Source: Fusarium oxysporum f. sp. lycopersici 4287 (Eukaryota > Ascomycota > Sordariomycetes > Hypocreales > Nectriaceae). From it: a stretch of DNA of 64,000 nucleotides. The stretch lies in contig NC_030992.1 in the NCBI RefSeq assembly GCF_000149955.1, positions 1,085,073-1,149,072 on the forward strand. Reading direction: 5' to 3'. A program made the translations under genes and the position numbers. Shown piece by piece: positions 33,008-43,475 of this stretch (positions are counted from its first letter, which is position 1; the number at the start of each line of letters is the position of its first letter). The notes under the pieces are model-generated. The model saw only the letters and a program-made list of their open reading frames with translations. It did not search any database and had not been told where the DNA came from.

Positions 33008-33319
33008 TTAGCTCGCCCAATATTCCGATTCCGGCTTATCCGCCCCTTCACCACTCGCCAGCTCGCCAATCGCAAAGGGCGAGTGAGGCTTATCCTTCAA
33101 CACGCGTATCGAATTGGTGTGCTGCGGAATCCCGATAAGGCTGACACCCTTCAGATAGTGCGTAAGATGCGCCGCAGTGGTCTCAATTGAGAACAGTCGC
33201 TCTTTTGGGAAACGGCTTCGACCGCGGTAATCCGACTTTCTATCAATTACCCCGAAACGGAGTCCGGGAGCTCCGCGGAGGAATCCGTTGATGCTTGAGT
33301 TTGTGTAGAGTTTTAGAGG
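33008..33319 (-). pseudogene. Orphan terminal coding exon of unidentified gene
   Basis: An open minus-strand frame of 104 codons without a start Met, ending at a TAA (33008-33010). It reads like ordinary folded protein: INGFLRGAPGLRFGVIDRKS, FPKERLFSIETTAAHLTHYL, KGVSLIGIPQHTNSIRVL, KPHSPFAIGELASGEG. A plausible 3' splice site (CTCAAG) precedes 33293. Immediately upstream on the same strand is the end of the GH43 gene (stop at 33458), leaving no room for earlier exons. So the 5' part of this gene has been lost or displaced. I do not recognise the family. Confidence 0.5.
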
Positions 33320-33457
33320 TTATACTAATTGATGGAGACGAAACTCAAGATGAGGGTTACTTTCGGCAGTTTCAGGAATTGCGTCATCCAAGATTTACCT
33401 TCTGAGTATGCCTGTAATGACTATTCAATTCAAGCTAAGGAACAAAACCCCCCCTTC

Positions 33458-35056
33458 TCAGGCCTTTACAGGGCGATACACAAAATAGTCGAACTCTGCC
33501 GACTTGCCATTGCCGTTCAGGTCCGAACAAGCCATACCAACAAATGCACCAGTGAAAGAACCCCCAGAACCTCGAGGGCCACAACTGCACTCGTCTGAAA
33601 GTTGAGAAGCGTCCAAGACTGGTCCATACTTCCCGAGTGGCTTATCTTCAGTAGAGTAATAGAACTGCAACTCTGCCTCCCTTATAGTGAGCGCCAATTT
33701 GACTTTTCCTGCTGGTGGGAGACTAATCGGATCAAGATGGTGAATTTGAAGTGACCCCGTAGGCCACGATTCTTCCGAGCTCATGATGGATAAGAGTCTC
33801 CCACCATCTTCATTAGCTGTGATGTGAAGATAGAAAAAGTTGAAACGGCTGTAATAAGCAGTGAGACCGGCAAATTCGCGTTCGTTCTCAGGCTTGAAGT
33901 CGATAACTGTCTCGGCGTCGTAGGAGAAATGGGTTTGACGACGAGCTACGAGGGCTTGTTCGAACCAGGAGCCGATAGCATCACGCCCGTAAAGAACCAG
34001 TTTTCCATTTGTAGAAAAGATTTTCTCTGGCTCTGGCGTGCGAAGCCACTGAAAATCGATAGGCAAACCACCGTCAAAAGTGTATCGAATCTCTCGCCAG
34101 TGCTCATCTTCATTTCGTGTACCCGGCACATCAACCAGTGTTGAAGGAACCGGTCCATTCTTGACATACAGCCAGTCATCGTCTTTCCAAAATGCTTCCT
34201 GAATGGCTGCCTCCCGTCCAAGAACACTGCGGCGATTCTGTGTTATCGGTCGACTGAGAAGATGAACCAGATATGTTCTTCCGTCTGGTGTCTCAACAAG
34301 ATCACCATGCCCTGCGCGTTGAAGCTCCGCTGATGGAGACCCTCTTGAAGAGAGAATGTACTTGTCCGGGTGCAGCTCGTAAGGGCCCCAGATACTTCGA
34401 GATCGAGCAAGAGTGCATGAGTGATCGTATGAAGTTCCACCTTCGGCTGTGAGAAGATAATACCACCCGTTCCGTTTATAAATGTGTGGTCCCTCCGTTA
34501 TACCAATCTCAGTCCCATCAAAGATCTTCTTCTGCGGACCAGTAAGCTTCCCAGCTTCTGGGTCAAACTCCTGCAGCATAATGCCACAGAAATGGTCTCT
34601 GTTCGGAAAACGGTGGTCTCTTCTCTGATTGACGAACCACTTTCTACCGTCATCGTCGTGGAATAGTGAAGGATCGATACCTGAAGAGTTGGCATGAATT
34701 GGGTCTGTCCAAGGACCATAGATGGACTCAGAGGACGTGATATAGTTCTTCAAGTCCCAGAATGTTCCGTCCTTTCTCTTAACGTCAGTATACACAAGCC
34801 AAAACTTCTGACCGTCGTGTGAAAGACAAGGTGCCCAGATTCCGCCACTATCTGGATCTCCTCTCATATCCAAAAGACCTTTATGATCCAAAGGACGAGT
34901 GATAAGTTTCCAGTTTGCAAGATCAGTGGAATGATGAATTTGCACGCCGGGAAACCATTCAAACGTCGACGTGGCGATGTAATAATCATTGTCAACTCTG
35001 ATTATCGAAGGATCTGGATTGAATCCAGGCAGGATAGGATTGCGAATTGAAGGCAT
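33458..35056 (-). CDS. GH43 beta-xylosidase / arabinofuranosidase, intracellular
   Basis: 532 aa, single exon. It starts directly with the five-bladed propeller entry motif (PILPGFNPDPSIIRVDNDYY), whose Asp is the general base in GH43. Then come YIATSTFEWFPGVQIHHSTDL, GGIWAPCLSHD, the modulating Asp in GIDPSLFHDDDG and the catalytic acid in EIGITEGPHIYKR. A C-terminal beta-sandwich of about 200 residues follows (DFQWLRTPEP, FEGALVAR-type motifs), as in Selenomonas/Bacillus-type xylosidases. No signal peptide, so it should act on imported xylo-oligosaccharides in the cytosol. Upstream are CCCCGC at 35145-35150 (CreA-type) and GGCTAG at 35847-35852 (matches the XlnR site GGCTAR). Compactness, lack of introns and family membership suggest a bacterial-type enzyme. 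Confidence 0.93.
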   Translation of the reverse strand: MPSIRNPILPGFNPDPSIIRVDNDYYIATSTFEWFPGVQIHHSTDLANWKLITRPLDHKGLLDMRGDPDSGGIWAPCLSHDGQKFWLVYTDVKRKDGTFWDLKNYITSSESIYGPWTDPIHANSSGIDPSLFHDDDGRKWFVNQRRDHRFPNRDHFCGIMLQEFDPEAGKLTGPQKKIFDGTEIGITEGPHIYKRNGWYYLLTAEGGTSYDHSCTLARSRSIWGPYELHPDKYILSSRGSPSAELQRAGHGDLVETPDGRTYLVHLLSRPITQNRRSVLGREAAIQEAFWKDDDWLYVKNGPVPSTLVDVPGTRNEDEHWREIRYTFDGGLPIDFQWLRTPEPEKIFSTNGKLVLYGRDAIGSWFEQALVARRQTHFSYDAETVIDFKPENEREFAGLTAYYSRFNFFYLHITANEDGGRLLSIMSSEESWPTGSLQIHHLDPISLPPAGKVKLALTIREAELQFYYSTEDKPLGKYGPVLDASQLSDECSCGPRGSGGSFTGAFVGMACSDLNGNGKSAEFDYFVYRPVKA

Positions 35057-36730
35057 CTTGGTGACTCTGCAGTCTTGAAATTCAAAAACAGTTCAAAAGC
35101 CTAAAGCGAAGACGGATTGACTGATGCAAGAATTTATACCTTGACCCCGCATGCACTCTCTATCAATAGTCCAACAGCGAGAAGTTTAACCTGAGGAGTC
35201 TGATTGACCATCAGGGCCAAGATATATGGGCGTAATTGTAGATCCATCAGACCATCTCCACACTCTCGCGGAGTATCGCTCCTAAGTTGTACGCTAAGAA
35301 CTGTGCGAGATGTTGTAATAAGCACGATTTCGTGAAATGTTCATTAATCTCTACTGATGACGCCTTTTGGAAGACAAATCCAGATCAAAATAGATTAAAA
35401 ACCTTGCTTCAAGTATTCTATATTCTGTCCATCTTTGGAAAGAGTCAGATGCCATCGACCTTGGCGTTGAATATCTTATGGCATATGTATTCATCGCGGA
35501 GTATCGCTTGAAGTTACGAAGCATGTACCTCAAATGAGAAAAAAAAGGAAAACAGAGACAGCGACAGGAAACAATCAACCAGTCCAGTCAAGGTACAACC
35601 GCTTGTGGTTTGTCCACATTTCTCCGGCGACTTAATGCCCACCGTGACCAAGATGTCATGCCAGAAACTACCAATCAAGTCACCCGGAGCCCCTTCATGT
35701 TGATCCAGGGTCCTATCCCAAGTATAACCTTGGTTACGGGAAATTATCTGAAAGCGGTAGAGATTGTCGGTTCGTCGTAGCTGCACGGAGACAGAAAGTG
35801 CGTCAGTATCAAGGCTGGGCTCACATCCCTGAATGTAGTTGGCTGAGGCTAGATATCTGTAACTTTCCCGATCCCAGCAAGATCGATCTGCTCATAAAAC
35901 AGGGTTCAGATACTTATTTTGTATTTCTTATTGGCGTTGATATACTGTACTGTACATAACTGAGACATACTGCGCACTGAGACAAATGGAATGCCGCGGA
36001 CGCTTTTCAGCTTATGATTAGGCTGGTAGCGGATCGGGACGGCTCGTCAAATCACCGATTGCCGACACCTTTGCTAGGACCTTCAACTTGTCTGTCAACA
36101 TGATTGTGGGCTTGTTGTGTTATTTGTAGTTGGCTAAGAGCTTATAATCACCATACAGAACTTAGTCCCTCGGCACTCTCACCGACCAGATGTCACAAGC
36201 GTTGAGGGAAGAGGAACACAGAAACATTTTAATCTTCTTCCATGTAGTGGCTTGGAGTTGTCTCAGATCCAAGGACAAAAAGATACAGCGTCCAGCACGG
36301 GCTACCATCACGGGTCTTGGTACTTGACGTAAAAGGATACCAACACCGCATGTGCTGTCCCACAACGGTCCACAGAAGATCAAGCTGAGCTCACAATTGA
36401 CAAGCAAGGGAGGACCAGACTTGGAATTTGTGTTACGCGATAGCCTGCAGCAGAAGTTCCCAGATACAGGTTTCTGGAACCTAATCTTGGTATCCTGCCG
36501 ATGAGATAACCGAACTCTTTCGGCAAGTGAGCTAAGACCAGGTTACGAGCCATTGAGCGGGGTCTGAAATACGGCAGAGCTCAGAGGGCTGGAGGGAAAA
36601 GAGAAGGACTTAATAGGGACACGAAGGAGTAGATGTGTTATAGGAGAAGGGCTTAAGAACTTTCAGCCGGCTAAGAGTATTACAAAATCCAATGTAGCCA
36701 GCTGCATTGCGTTGATAGAATAGGTTACAG
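35057..36730. other. GH43 promoter and long intergenic region
   Basis: 1.7 kb without a convincing gene. Contains a CreA-type CCCCGC (35145-35150) and XlnR-type GGCTAR motifs at 35847-35852, 36132-36137 and 36668-36673. Frames of 60-90 codons show no family features. Confidence 0.45.
35145..35150 (-). promoter_or_regulatory. CreA/Mig1-type motif upstream of GH43
   Basis: GCGGGG on the minus strand, about 90 nt upstream of the GH43 ATG. It fits the carbon-catabolite repressor consensus SYGGRG; a six-base match alone is weak. Confidence 0.35.
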
Positions 36731-37286
36731 GCCGAAGATAACGACGAGAAGGGATATGTATTTCAATGTCTTGAGCGAGAGACCGCTTTGAAGGCCGAGC
36801 TGGCTTCCAGCAAGGATCAGCTTGCTGCCAGCCAAGCAGAGTGCGATAGCAGCCGGGCCAACTCCGCTCTCCTCAAGGACATACTACAGTCCAATTGTAA
36901 GAGCCAAGCCTCCCCGAACTTAGGCCCCCCTCAAACTGACATGATAAAAGGCCCTAGCCAGCATACCAAGTATGGTATGGTTGCAGGAACCAGGTACCGC
37001 TTCTGGTGCGGAAGATGTAAGCAAGCAGAGAAACGACCCCATTTCATATACAGCAGCATGGCTAACAGAGAATACAGTCCATGAACCTGCTGGCCAGCGC
37101 GAATCCCACTCTACTGCCACAATGGAGGCTTGCGTCAAGCTTTGTACCTCCAAGCCTTGGTGCACTATGGTCCTCCACGGAATCTTCCGAGAAACGTGCC
37201 AGCTTTATGATCGCAAGGTCAAAATCGAAGCAACTCCTCCTCAGTCTAGCGTCCTTTGGAACTCTGCCGTTAATGACCGGGCTTGA
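36731..37286 (+). pseudogene. PAN/Apple-domain gene, 5'-incomplete
   Basis: Two exons can be joined: up to 37016 and 37078-37286, across a 61-nt intron (GTAAGC, GGCTAAC, ACAG). The upstream exon begins right after an AG at 36730 but no start codon or signal peptide could be placed before it. It encodes a heptad-rich segment (LERETALKAELASSKDQLAA), then a Pro-rich linker. The joined C-terminus is PAN-like: RYRFWCG, then MEACVKLCTSKPWCTMVLHG and TCQLYDRK, with the usual pattern of paired cysteines. Fungal PAN proteins of this type are secreted or wall-bound; this copy seems to have lost its 5' end, or uses an exon I failed to find. Confidence 0.5.
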
Positions 37287-37733
37287 TTTCGTCATTGAAG
37301 GGCTAATAGCCTCATCTCAGAACTGCTCAGAGTTGACTCAACGTCAATAGTAGGATTTACTTTCTTGTGGGACGGAAACAACCTCGATCTCATTATCATT
37401 CTAAGTTATGGTTAAATATTAGGCTTGGTGTCTTAATATCATGAACCACCTTTTATCTACATCACTGGCTGTCCATTGAAACTTGGTGTAGCGTTAAACT
37501 TGACTAGCCAGTCAATACCTTGCAGCATGAGACTATTAAATACCGTAACCATTATCAATTGAGGCTGTGTTAACCTCACCTAGAACATGGTCCCACTGTC
37601 CAATGAGATGTATAGTTATTAGTTAGCCCCTGCAACCATGCGGCTATTTATGGAATCCATCTCCTCAAGCTGACTCCCCTCATTTTCTTCCTCCATTATT
37701 GCCCTTTCCAACTTGAATAGTATATTTATTATC
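37287..37733. other. HET gene promoter region
   Basis: AT-rich spacer between the PAN fragment and the HET-domain gene; nothing else seen. Confidence 0.5.
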
Positions 37734-39365
37734 ATGTATCTTATCAACGCTTCGACCTTGCAGCTCGAAGACTTCTATAGCAATATTCCCGAATATGCAA
37801 TCCTGTCACATACGTGGGGTCACACCAGTGAGGAGGTCTTTTTTCAAGAGATGCTCACCAACTCATCCGACGTGAAGCTCAAAAAAGGTTACAAGAAGAT
37901 CGAATTATGTGCGAAGCAAGCTCAAAAAGATGGTCTCGGCTATTGCTGGGTCGATACCTGCTGCATTGACAAGTCCAGCAGCGCAGAACTCTCAGAAGCT
38001 ATCAACTCCATGTTCTCTTGGTATCGAAACTCGGCCGTCTGCTATATATATCTAGAAGACGTGGTCCACGAAGAGGGTGTGGGTCAAGTTGATCAGTCTC
38101 TCGGAAAAGCAAGGTGGTTTACACGGGGTTGGACATTACAAGAGCTCTTGGCTCCCCGAGTTCGCCAGTTCTTCGATGCAAACTGGACCATGATCGGAGA
38201 GATATCAAAGAACCGTTACAGAGAACATCTAGTTAATGGTTTCTTTCGTATGGATACGACTTCCAACGAAGAAGGAGATCCTCAAGAGCTTGAGGGAATG
38301 AGTCTGGCGAGTCAAGTTGCCCAGATCACTGGGATACCCAGGAAGGTCCTTTACATCGGCGATCTCGGATCCTTCTCAGCTGCTACGAGAATGTCATGGG
38401 CAGCAAGGCGACGAACAACTCGCATAGAAGACCAGGCATACTGTTTACTGGGAATCTTTGACGTTCATATGCCCCTCCTCTACGGCGAAGGCAAGCATGC
38501 CTTTATACGACTGCAAGAGGAGATCATAAAAAAACAGCCAGACCATACGCTGTTCGCATGGCGCTCGGAACCGACTTCGCCAGCGCCAACATTCAGCGGA
38601 CTTCTTGCTCCTTCACCGTGGAATTTTGACAGCGACCACTGCCGTGGTATATTGCCAAAGCAAGTTGACATACCATATGAAATGACCAATAAGGGCTTGC
38701 ACTTACAGGTTCGCTTGGTGGAGCATGATCCAGGATCTGATGAGTTCTATGCCATTTTGGATATCACCCACCAGTCAAATCCACGGAAAGACATATGGCA
38801 TGGCATCAAGCTTGGACGGCTAGATAGTTGCGGCCAATACGCTCGAATCAACACTGGTGAACAATTGGTTCGTGAGGTTGAAACGACACGTACGCTTTCG
38901 ATCAAGCCAACACATATTTATGTTCAGCATCTCATCCGCCACAATTCTCCGCTATATGGCAGAAATAAACCTTCTACGGTTGTTCTGGGTTGTGCTATGG
39001 AGTCGATGTCATTGACAGTCCTCGAAGCCTCAGGGTCTAAGAGCTGGGACTCTGAATCATTTACCTTCCTCCCCTCTAAAGATGATTTGTTCTATGCGAG
39101 ACTTGCGTTTCAATGCAAGCCAAATCTAAAGGGTTCGTCTCCGTTGACTATTGGGTGGATAGTCAGGAAGGATGATATAGAAGGCATCAAATCTCATCTT
39201 GCCATCCTGAAGGAGAAGAATGATTTATATCGGCCTAACACTCTTTGGGAAAACGGTATTCGATCAGGAATGGTCAAAATATATCCTCAGTCGACCTATC
39301 ATATTCGTGATGGCGAAATGGTGGCTATGATAGCTCTTCATGATCAGATAATTCTCAAAAAATAA
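37734..39365 (+). CDS. HET-domain (heterokaryon incompatibility) protein
   Basis: 543 aa, single exon. The three HET blocks are present: PEYAILSHTWG near residue 20, GLGYCWVDTCCIDKSSSAELSEAINSMF near 80, and RWFTRGWTLQELLAP near 130. After it comes the segment common in HET-D/E-type proteins (AATRMSWAARRRTTRIEDQAYCLLGIFDVHMPLLYGEG). No NACHT, WD40 or ankyrin region follows; the C-terminal half is of unknown function. HET domains trigger cell death after non-self recognition. The start is the ATG at 37734; an in-frame TTG seven codons earlier is not needed. Such genes evolve fast and often sit in accessory regions, which fits the neighbourhood. Confidence 0.93.
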   Translation: MYLINASTLQLEDFYSNIPEYAILSHTWGHTSEEVFFQEMLTNSSDVKLKKGYKKIELCAKQAQKDGLGYCWVDTCCIDKSSSAELSEAINSMFSWYRNSAVCYIYLEDVVHEEGVGQVDQSLGKARWFTRGWTLQELLAPRVRQFFDANWTMIGEISKNRYREHLVNGFFRMDTTSNEEGDPQELEGMSLASQVAQITGIPRKVLYIGDLGSFSAATRMSWAARRRTTRIEDQAYCLLGIFDVHMPLLYGEGKHAFIRLQEEIIKKQPDHTLFAWRSEPTSPAPTFSGLLAPSPWNFDSDHCRGILPKQVDIPYEMTNKGLHLQVRLVEHDPGSDEFYAILDITHQSNPRKDIWHGIKLGRLDSCGQYARINTGEQLVREVETTRTLSIKPTHIYVQHLIRHNSPLYGRNKPSTVVLGCAMESMSLTVLEASGSKSWDSESFTFLPSKDDLFYARLAFQCKPNLKGSSPLTIGWIVRKDDIEGIKSHLAILKEKNDLYRPNTLWENGIRSGMVKIYPQSTYHIRDGEMVAMIALHDQIILKK

Positions 39366-39392
39366 AGTTAGGTAGCTCAAAACCTGGTCCCT

Positions 39393-40229
39393 CTACTTCT
39401 GAGCTAGAAGAACCCAGCTCTCAAATTTGACCCCTCCATAACTTTCAACTTCCTTCTTGAGTACCTCATCAACAGCCTCTGGCCATCTCTTCTCCTCCTC
39501 ATTAGTATATCCCGCTCGAGCAGGACGCATCAGATCTCCCAGCATAAATTTCTTCAGCCCATCTTCCAGTTCAGGTCCGCTAACGATAATACTATCCTCC
39601 ACAAGTTCAAACTTGGATGAGTCAAACCCAGCTTCGATCGTCGTCTTTTCCAGAACACCTGGTTCAAAGAATTCAGGATGAGGTATTTTCAATGGTGGAA
39701 GGTCTGGTCGGACGAGAGCTTGCGCAGCGTGAATGAGTTTACCGACTCCAAAACGTTTCCAGCATGAGATGGCGGCTAGACCATCAGGCCGGAGCGTACG
39801 GTAGATCTCCTTGACGCCTTTGACGGGGTCAGCCAGGGTGTAAACACTGAAGTTGAGGATACTGTGTGTGAAGTGCTCATCGGGAATTCCCTCTAGATTC
39901 TGAGAGTCAAGAACCTTCGCTTCAATCTGTGGAAACGAAGTAAAAGAATCTTTGGCGGCTTGGACCATTGGAGGTACATTATCAGTCACCAGAATATGAG
40001 GGGCATCATCAGCCGCGAGTCTGTCAACAAGAACTAAGGCTGCTATTCCCGGACCGGCAGCATTATCATGAACCACCGAGCCCTTGGTTATAGGCCTTGT
40101 GGCTTGGATGCTGTCGAAGGCCAAGTCAAGGACACGGTATGTGCTTCTTCCGGTTTGTTGAAGATAATTTGCTGCGAACGCAGAAAAGTATGAGGAAGAG
40201 GGGAGGTCTTTGCTTTGGGATGTCGCCAT
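39393..40229 (-). CDS. SAM-dependent methyltransferase
   Basis: 278 aa, single exon. Class I Rossmann methyltransferase: motif I is VVHDNAAGPGIAALVL, with HILVTDNVPPMVQAAK as motif II, the acidic-loop region KVLDSQNLEGIPDEHF, SILNFSVYTLADPVKGVKEIYRTLRPDGLAAISCW as the motif IV-V region. Similar fungal proteins of this length are often found near secondary-metabolism genes, but no synthase lies in this window, so the substrate is unknown. The start is the ATG before MATSQSKDLPSSSYF. It ends 28 nt from the end of the HET gene; the two are convergent. Confidence 0.85.
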   Translation of the reverse strand: MATSQSKDLPSSSYFSAFAANYLQQTGRSTYRVLDLAFDSIQATRPITKGSVVHDNAAGPGIAALVLVDRLAADDAPHILVTDNVPPMVQAAKDSFTSFPQIEAKVLDSQNLEGIPDEHFTHSILNFSVYTLADPVKGVKEIYRTLRPDGLAAISCWKRFGVGKLIHAAQALVRPDLPPLKIPHPEFFEPGVLEKTTIEAGFDSSKFELVEDSIIVSGPELEDGLKKFMLGDLMRPARAGYTNEEEKRWPEAVDEVLKKEVESYGGVKFESWVLLAQK

Positions 40230-40540
40230 TTTGAAAAGTTTGGTTTGTTGAGCTATCGAGTTATAATTCGAGGTCACCGTAAGCTGACAATGTAAGCCTT
40301 TTTATACCAAGAATGGCTCTATGAGGTTGAGGGGTTGAAAGAGCCTTCAGTGGGGTCATGACAGCAGATGGAATAAGCACTAGGACTTCTTGCCACGCAA
40401 TAAGCCGAACAGAGCGATAATAGCAGAGATTTCCCGCTGGTGATGTGAGATGTGAACCCAATGATGTAGGCTGCAAAGTTAACCATGCCACAAAACTTTT
40501 GATTATATTCTCTAGAATCTGTATGCTCGTGGATAGTCTA
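40230..40540. other. Short intergenic region
   Basis: Promoter side of the methyltransferase and 3' side of the Zn2Cys6 gene. Nothing else seen. Confidence 0.5.
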
Positions 40541-42984
40541 TTAGAATATTATATCGATCTCACCCAGCGAGCCAGAGTAAAAGTTCCCGCTGAAATGTTC
40601 TGGACCTTCAGCCCCCTGTACCGAGTCCTGTTCGGGGCTTATGATGAAATTATCATTGAAAAGTGAGGTCCCATCATTTGATATAAACTCCCCCAATGAA
40701 TGAAGATCTTTCCACGAGAAGCTATTAAATGGATCAGAGTTCATGTGTCCTTCGCTTGATTCAGCTTGTGACTGTAAAGCTCCGTGACTGGCCAAAGCCA
40801 AAGAGTCTGATCGTCCTTCAACTTCGGGGTTCCGTGATCTCGACTTTCCGAGCATCTTCAACCAGAGAAGCCTAAGGGACCTAGCGTAGCGCTGACCGAG
40901 ACCCTGTTGATTATTTGAAGTTTTCTGTAGACGTGAGATGGTTTCGTAGATGGCACGACGCACGCCTCGTGCTTCTGATGGTTTGATAGCTCCGGCAAAG
41001 ATAGCCTGTAGGCCGCCGTATCAGACTTGTTCCCGAATGAATTGAAGAGATGCTTACCTTGAAGAGAAATACTGCTGCATAGATAACGTAAAGATAAAAC
41101 TTGAGCGGCATATACTTGAATGCTTCGGTGGGGTCTATGAAGCTGTTGAGAGTACATAAGATAGAATTTGCTGCATCGATAGACTCGTAAATGAACCTTG
41201 CATCTGGAGCAGCGGCAAGTTCCGAGAACAAAGGACCAGAGGGCCTCTTCTTTGATCGCCGAACAATGCGATTTAGGTTTGCCTGGAAAGCAAATGCGTT
41301 AATATATAGACGAAGGAAATCATATGATAACATAAGAGATGCTTTGACGCGCGGGATGAAGCTGAGGCCACCCCAGGAGAGTTTCCATCTGCGGAGGACT
41401 GAGGAGAAGTCATCCTATAGAGTTAGCTATATGGCTCCATGAAATGTCAGAGAAGCATTTGCTTACAATGTACCTCACATACTCTCCTCCTATGTATAAC
41501 TGCTCTCTATGACTTGTTGATGAGTATAGAATATCATGTGCGTTACTGAACAGCTGAGTGATTTCAAGATGTGCCTGAAATAGTAGAGCGAGGTTATCGT
41601 TGCCCAGCTTTTGTGTTTGGAGATATGGAAAGTCAGCCGCTCGAAGGTTTACGGATGGACCTGGTCCACGAGACCAGAATCCTTTTCCGAGTCGTATCGA
41701 AACTTGGCGATCGCTCATATAGCAAGCTGTCTTCCCGTCAGTCACTGAAGAGCGCCACATGGCGGAGATGAAGTTACTAACCAGCCCAAGCTATCCTTTT
41801 TCTACTGAGATGATCCGGCGCACCTTCAACTCTCTGCACAAGACCAGTTTGCTCAAGGTTCTGCAGGTATGCAAGACGAATAGCAACACCAACCAGCATC
41901 CACGATCCCTGGTCCTCTTTGCCACATCCAATCATGAGGTTCTCCTCGAGTGGCTGTGGCGCCCATTCAGCCAGTATCAACAATGCTTCGACTGCGCCGA
42001 CCGTAGTAGAGCCGGTGTATATCAGCTTGGAGATTTGAGTCTCCATGTGTCTCGCACAGGCATTATGGGCCCTGGACCACGAGGGATCATCTTTTGTGGC
42101 GACGGTGAGGATTGCTGTGATGAGATATGGTTCGTGCTCGATGAGTTCTAGGATACGGCTGGAGTCGAAGGCGGCGCTGTAAGCGATGGGGAAGAAGATG
42201 TGAAAGTTGTCATGGTAGCTTTCCCAGGTTAGCCTGCATCAGAAATATGTGTGCGTATAACTTACTGTTCGATCAGAAAGGCTGCCTCAGAAAGCGTCAA
42301 TGCTCCAGAGGTAACAGGTGGATAGTCACAAACACCCTGGGATGTGTTTGCCATCCTTGTCGAATTTTCGGGATCGCCTTCTGCATCTTGCGTTTGCGCA
42401 TGTCCCTCGGGTTCCATATCAGCCACATGAGCCAGCAAATCCAAAGCATCAGACGGATTCAAAAGATCCGACGACGTGAAGTGGCCCTTGAGCCGCACCG
42501 CATCACCTGTAGGCTCTTCATCATCCTCGGATTGTTGGTCTAGAGGTGACCCAAGGTTTGATGACAGCCATTCACTATGTTGGTCTGGTTCACGGGGATC
42601 CTGTGCTGGCACTGGATTCATTCGGTTGATTGGTCTGCTTGGCGATGCTTGATGAGAATCATTTGTTGACCTAGAATAACCAAGACGCTGGCCCTTGATA
42701 CGACGACCACCCCGTCGAGATGTAGCGAGGATACATTCTTGATTCTTCTCGATGCATCGCCGACACGGAGGGTCTCCAGGCACGCCACTGGAGTCACTTC
42801 TCACAGGTCAATTGATTTCTTAGCCAGTGGCGGCAATTGCCATGACTTACAGGTCACATCGGGTCTTACGAGATCTGCAGCTCACGCAGGCTCTCGAAAC
42901 CCTCTTCTCGGTCTCTGGTCCCGTCGGTGGTGTCATCATGCGTGGAGGGTTTTCAAACACCGAGAGGAGAGGGGAACGCGGCAT
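40541..42984 (-). CDS. Zn2Cys6 transcription factor
   Basis: Six exons: 42984-42851, 42799-42266, 42218-41782, 41726-41467, 41414-41058 and 41005-40541; 728 aa. The binuclear cluster is C33-x2-C36-x6-C43-x13-C57-x2-C60-x6-C67, with intron 1 inside it. A Ser/Pro/Gln linker is followed by the regulatory region starting HYHDNFHIFFPIAYSAAFD, then YLITAILTVATKDDPSW, ALLILAEWAPQP and SWMLVGVAIRLAYLQNLEQT, typical of the fungal transcription-factor middle homology region (ARO80-like arrangement). For intron 2 the acceptor GAAAG (42219) gives a 47-nt intron with a CTAAC branch; the nearer GCAG would leave only 32 nt. It sits next to the dehydrogenase/transporter/lactonase group and may control it. 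Confidence 0.88.
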
Positions 42985-43475
42985 TTGAATATGATGAGGG
43001 TCTTGGTTAACTAATCATACGGCGACATCGGTCTAGGGAGCCTAGATTGGTATGGCTTGGGTTAAGCTTTGAGCTATGGACATGTACCGATGTCACAGGA
43101 CTTGAAGATACTGAGCTAGGACGGAATATTCCGCTACAGAACGTGACTAGGGGGTCTAGATTCTAGAAGATGACATGGAAGCTGAGAATTATTGGTGATG
43201 GCTATTGAAGCTGAAAACCCCGGTCTTTGAATCGTATCACGCTAAAGCGCGACCTTCTCCGGGGGAATGGGTCGGCCAAGGAAATAATTTGTGAATCTTC
43301 GTCTTGCCCCAGTTTTAAACCACCTGATATTAAGGGATCGGGAATAAGAAGATAAACTTGCAGCCAAAATGTCTTGATTTTAATCTATAGGAGTTACACT
43401 ATAAGAAATATCTATTCTATTTTGTAACTAATTTTACAGTTGATCCAGTTGCCCGTGAGATCAGAGCATAGTGAT
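42985..43475. other. Zn2Cys6 gene promoter
   Basis: Between the start of the Zn2Cys6 gene and the 3' end of the dehydrogenase. Contains TCTAGATTCTAGA (about 43155-43167), a small inverted repeat. No gene seen. Confidence 0.45.

Noticed and set aside
36162..36407. 81-codon minus-strand frame
   Set aside because: No domain and no supporting splice or promoter structure.
40230..40277. N-terminal extension of the methyltransferase
   Set aside because: It begins with GTG, not ATG; the ATG at 40229 starts the protein.
42234..42265. 32-nt version of intron 2 in the Zn2Cys6 gene
   Set aside because: Too short for fungal splicing; the acceptor at 42219 gives 47 nt, a CTAAC branch and the expected HYHDNFH motif.
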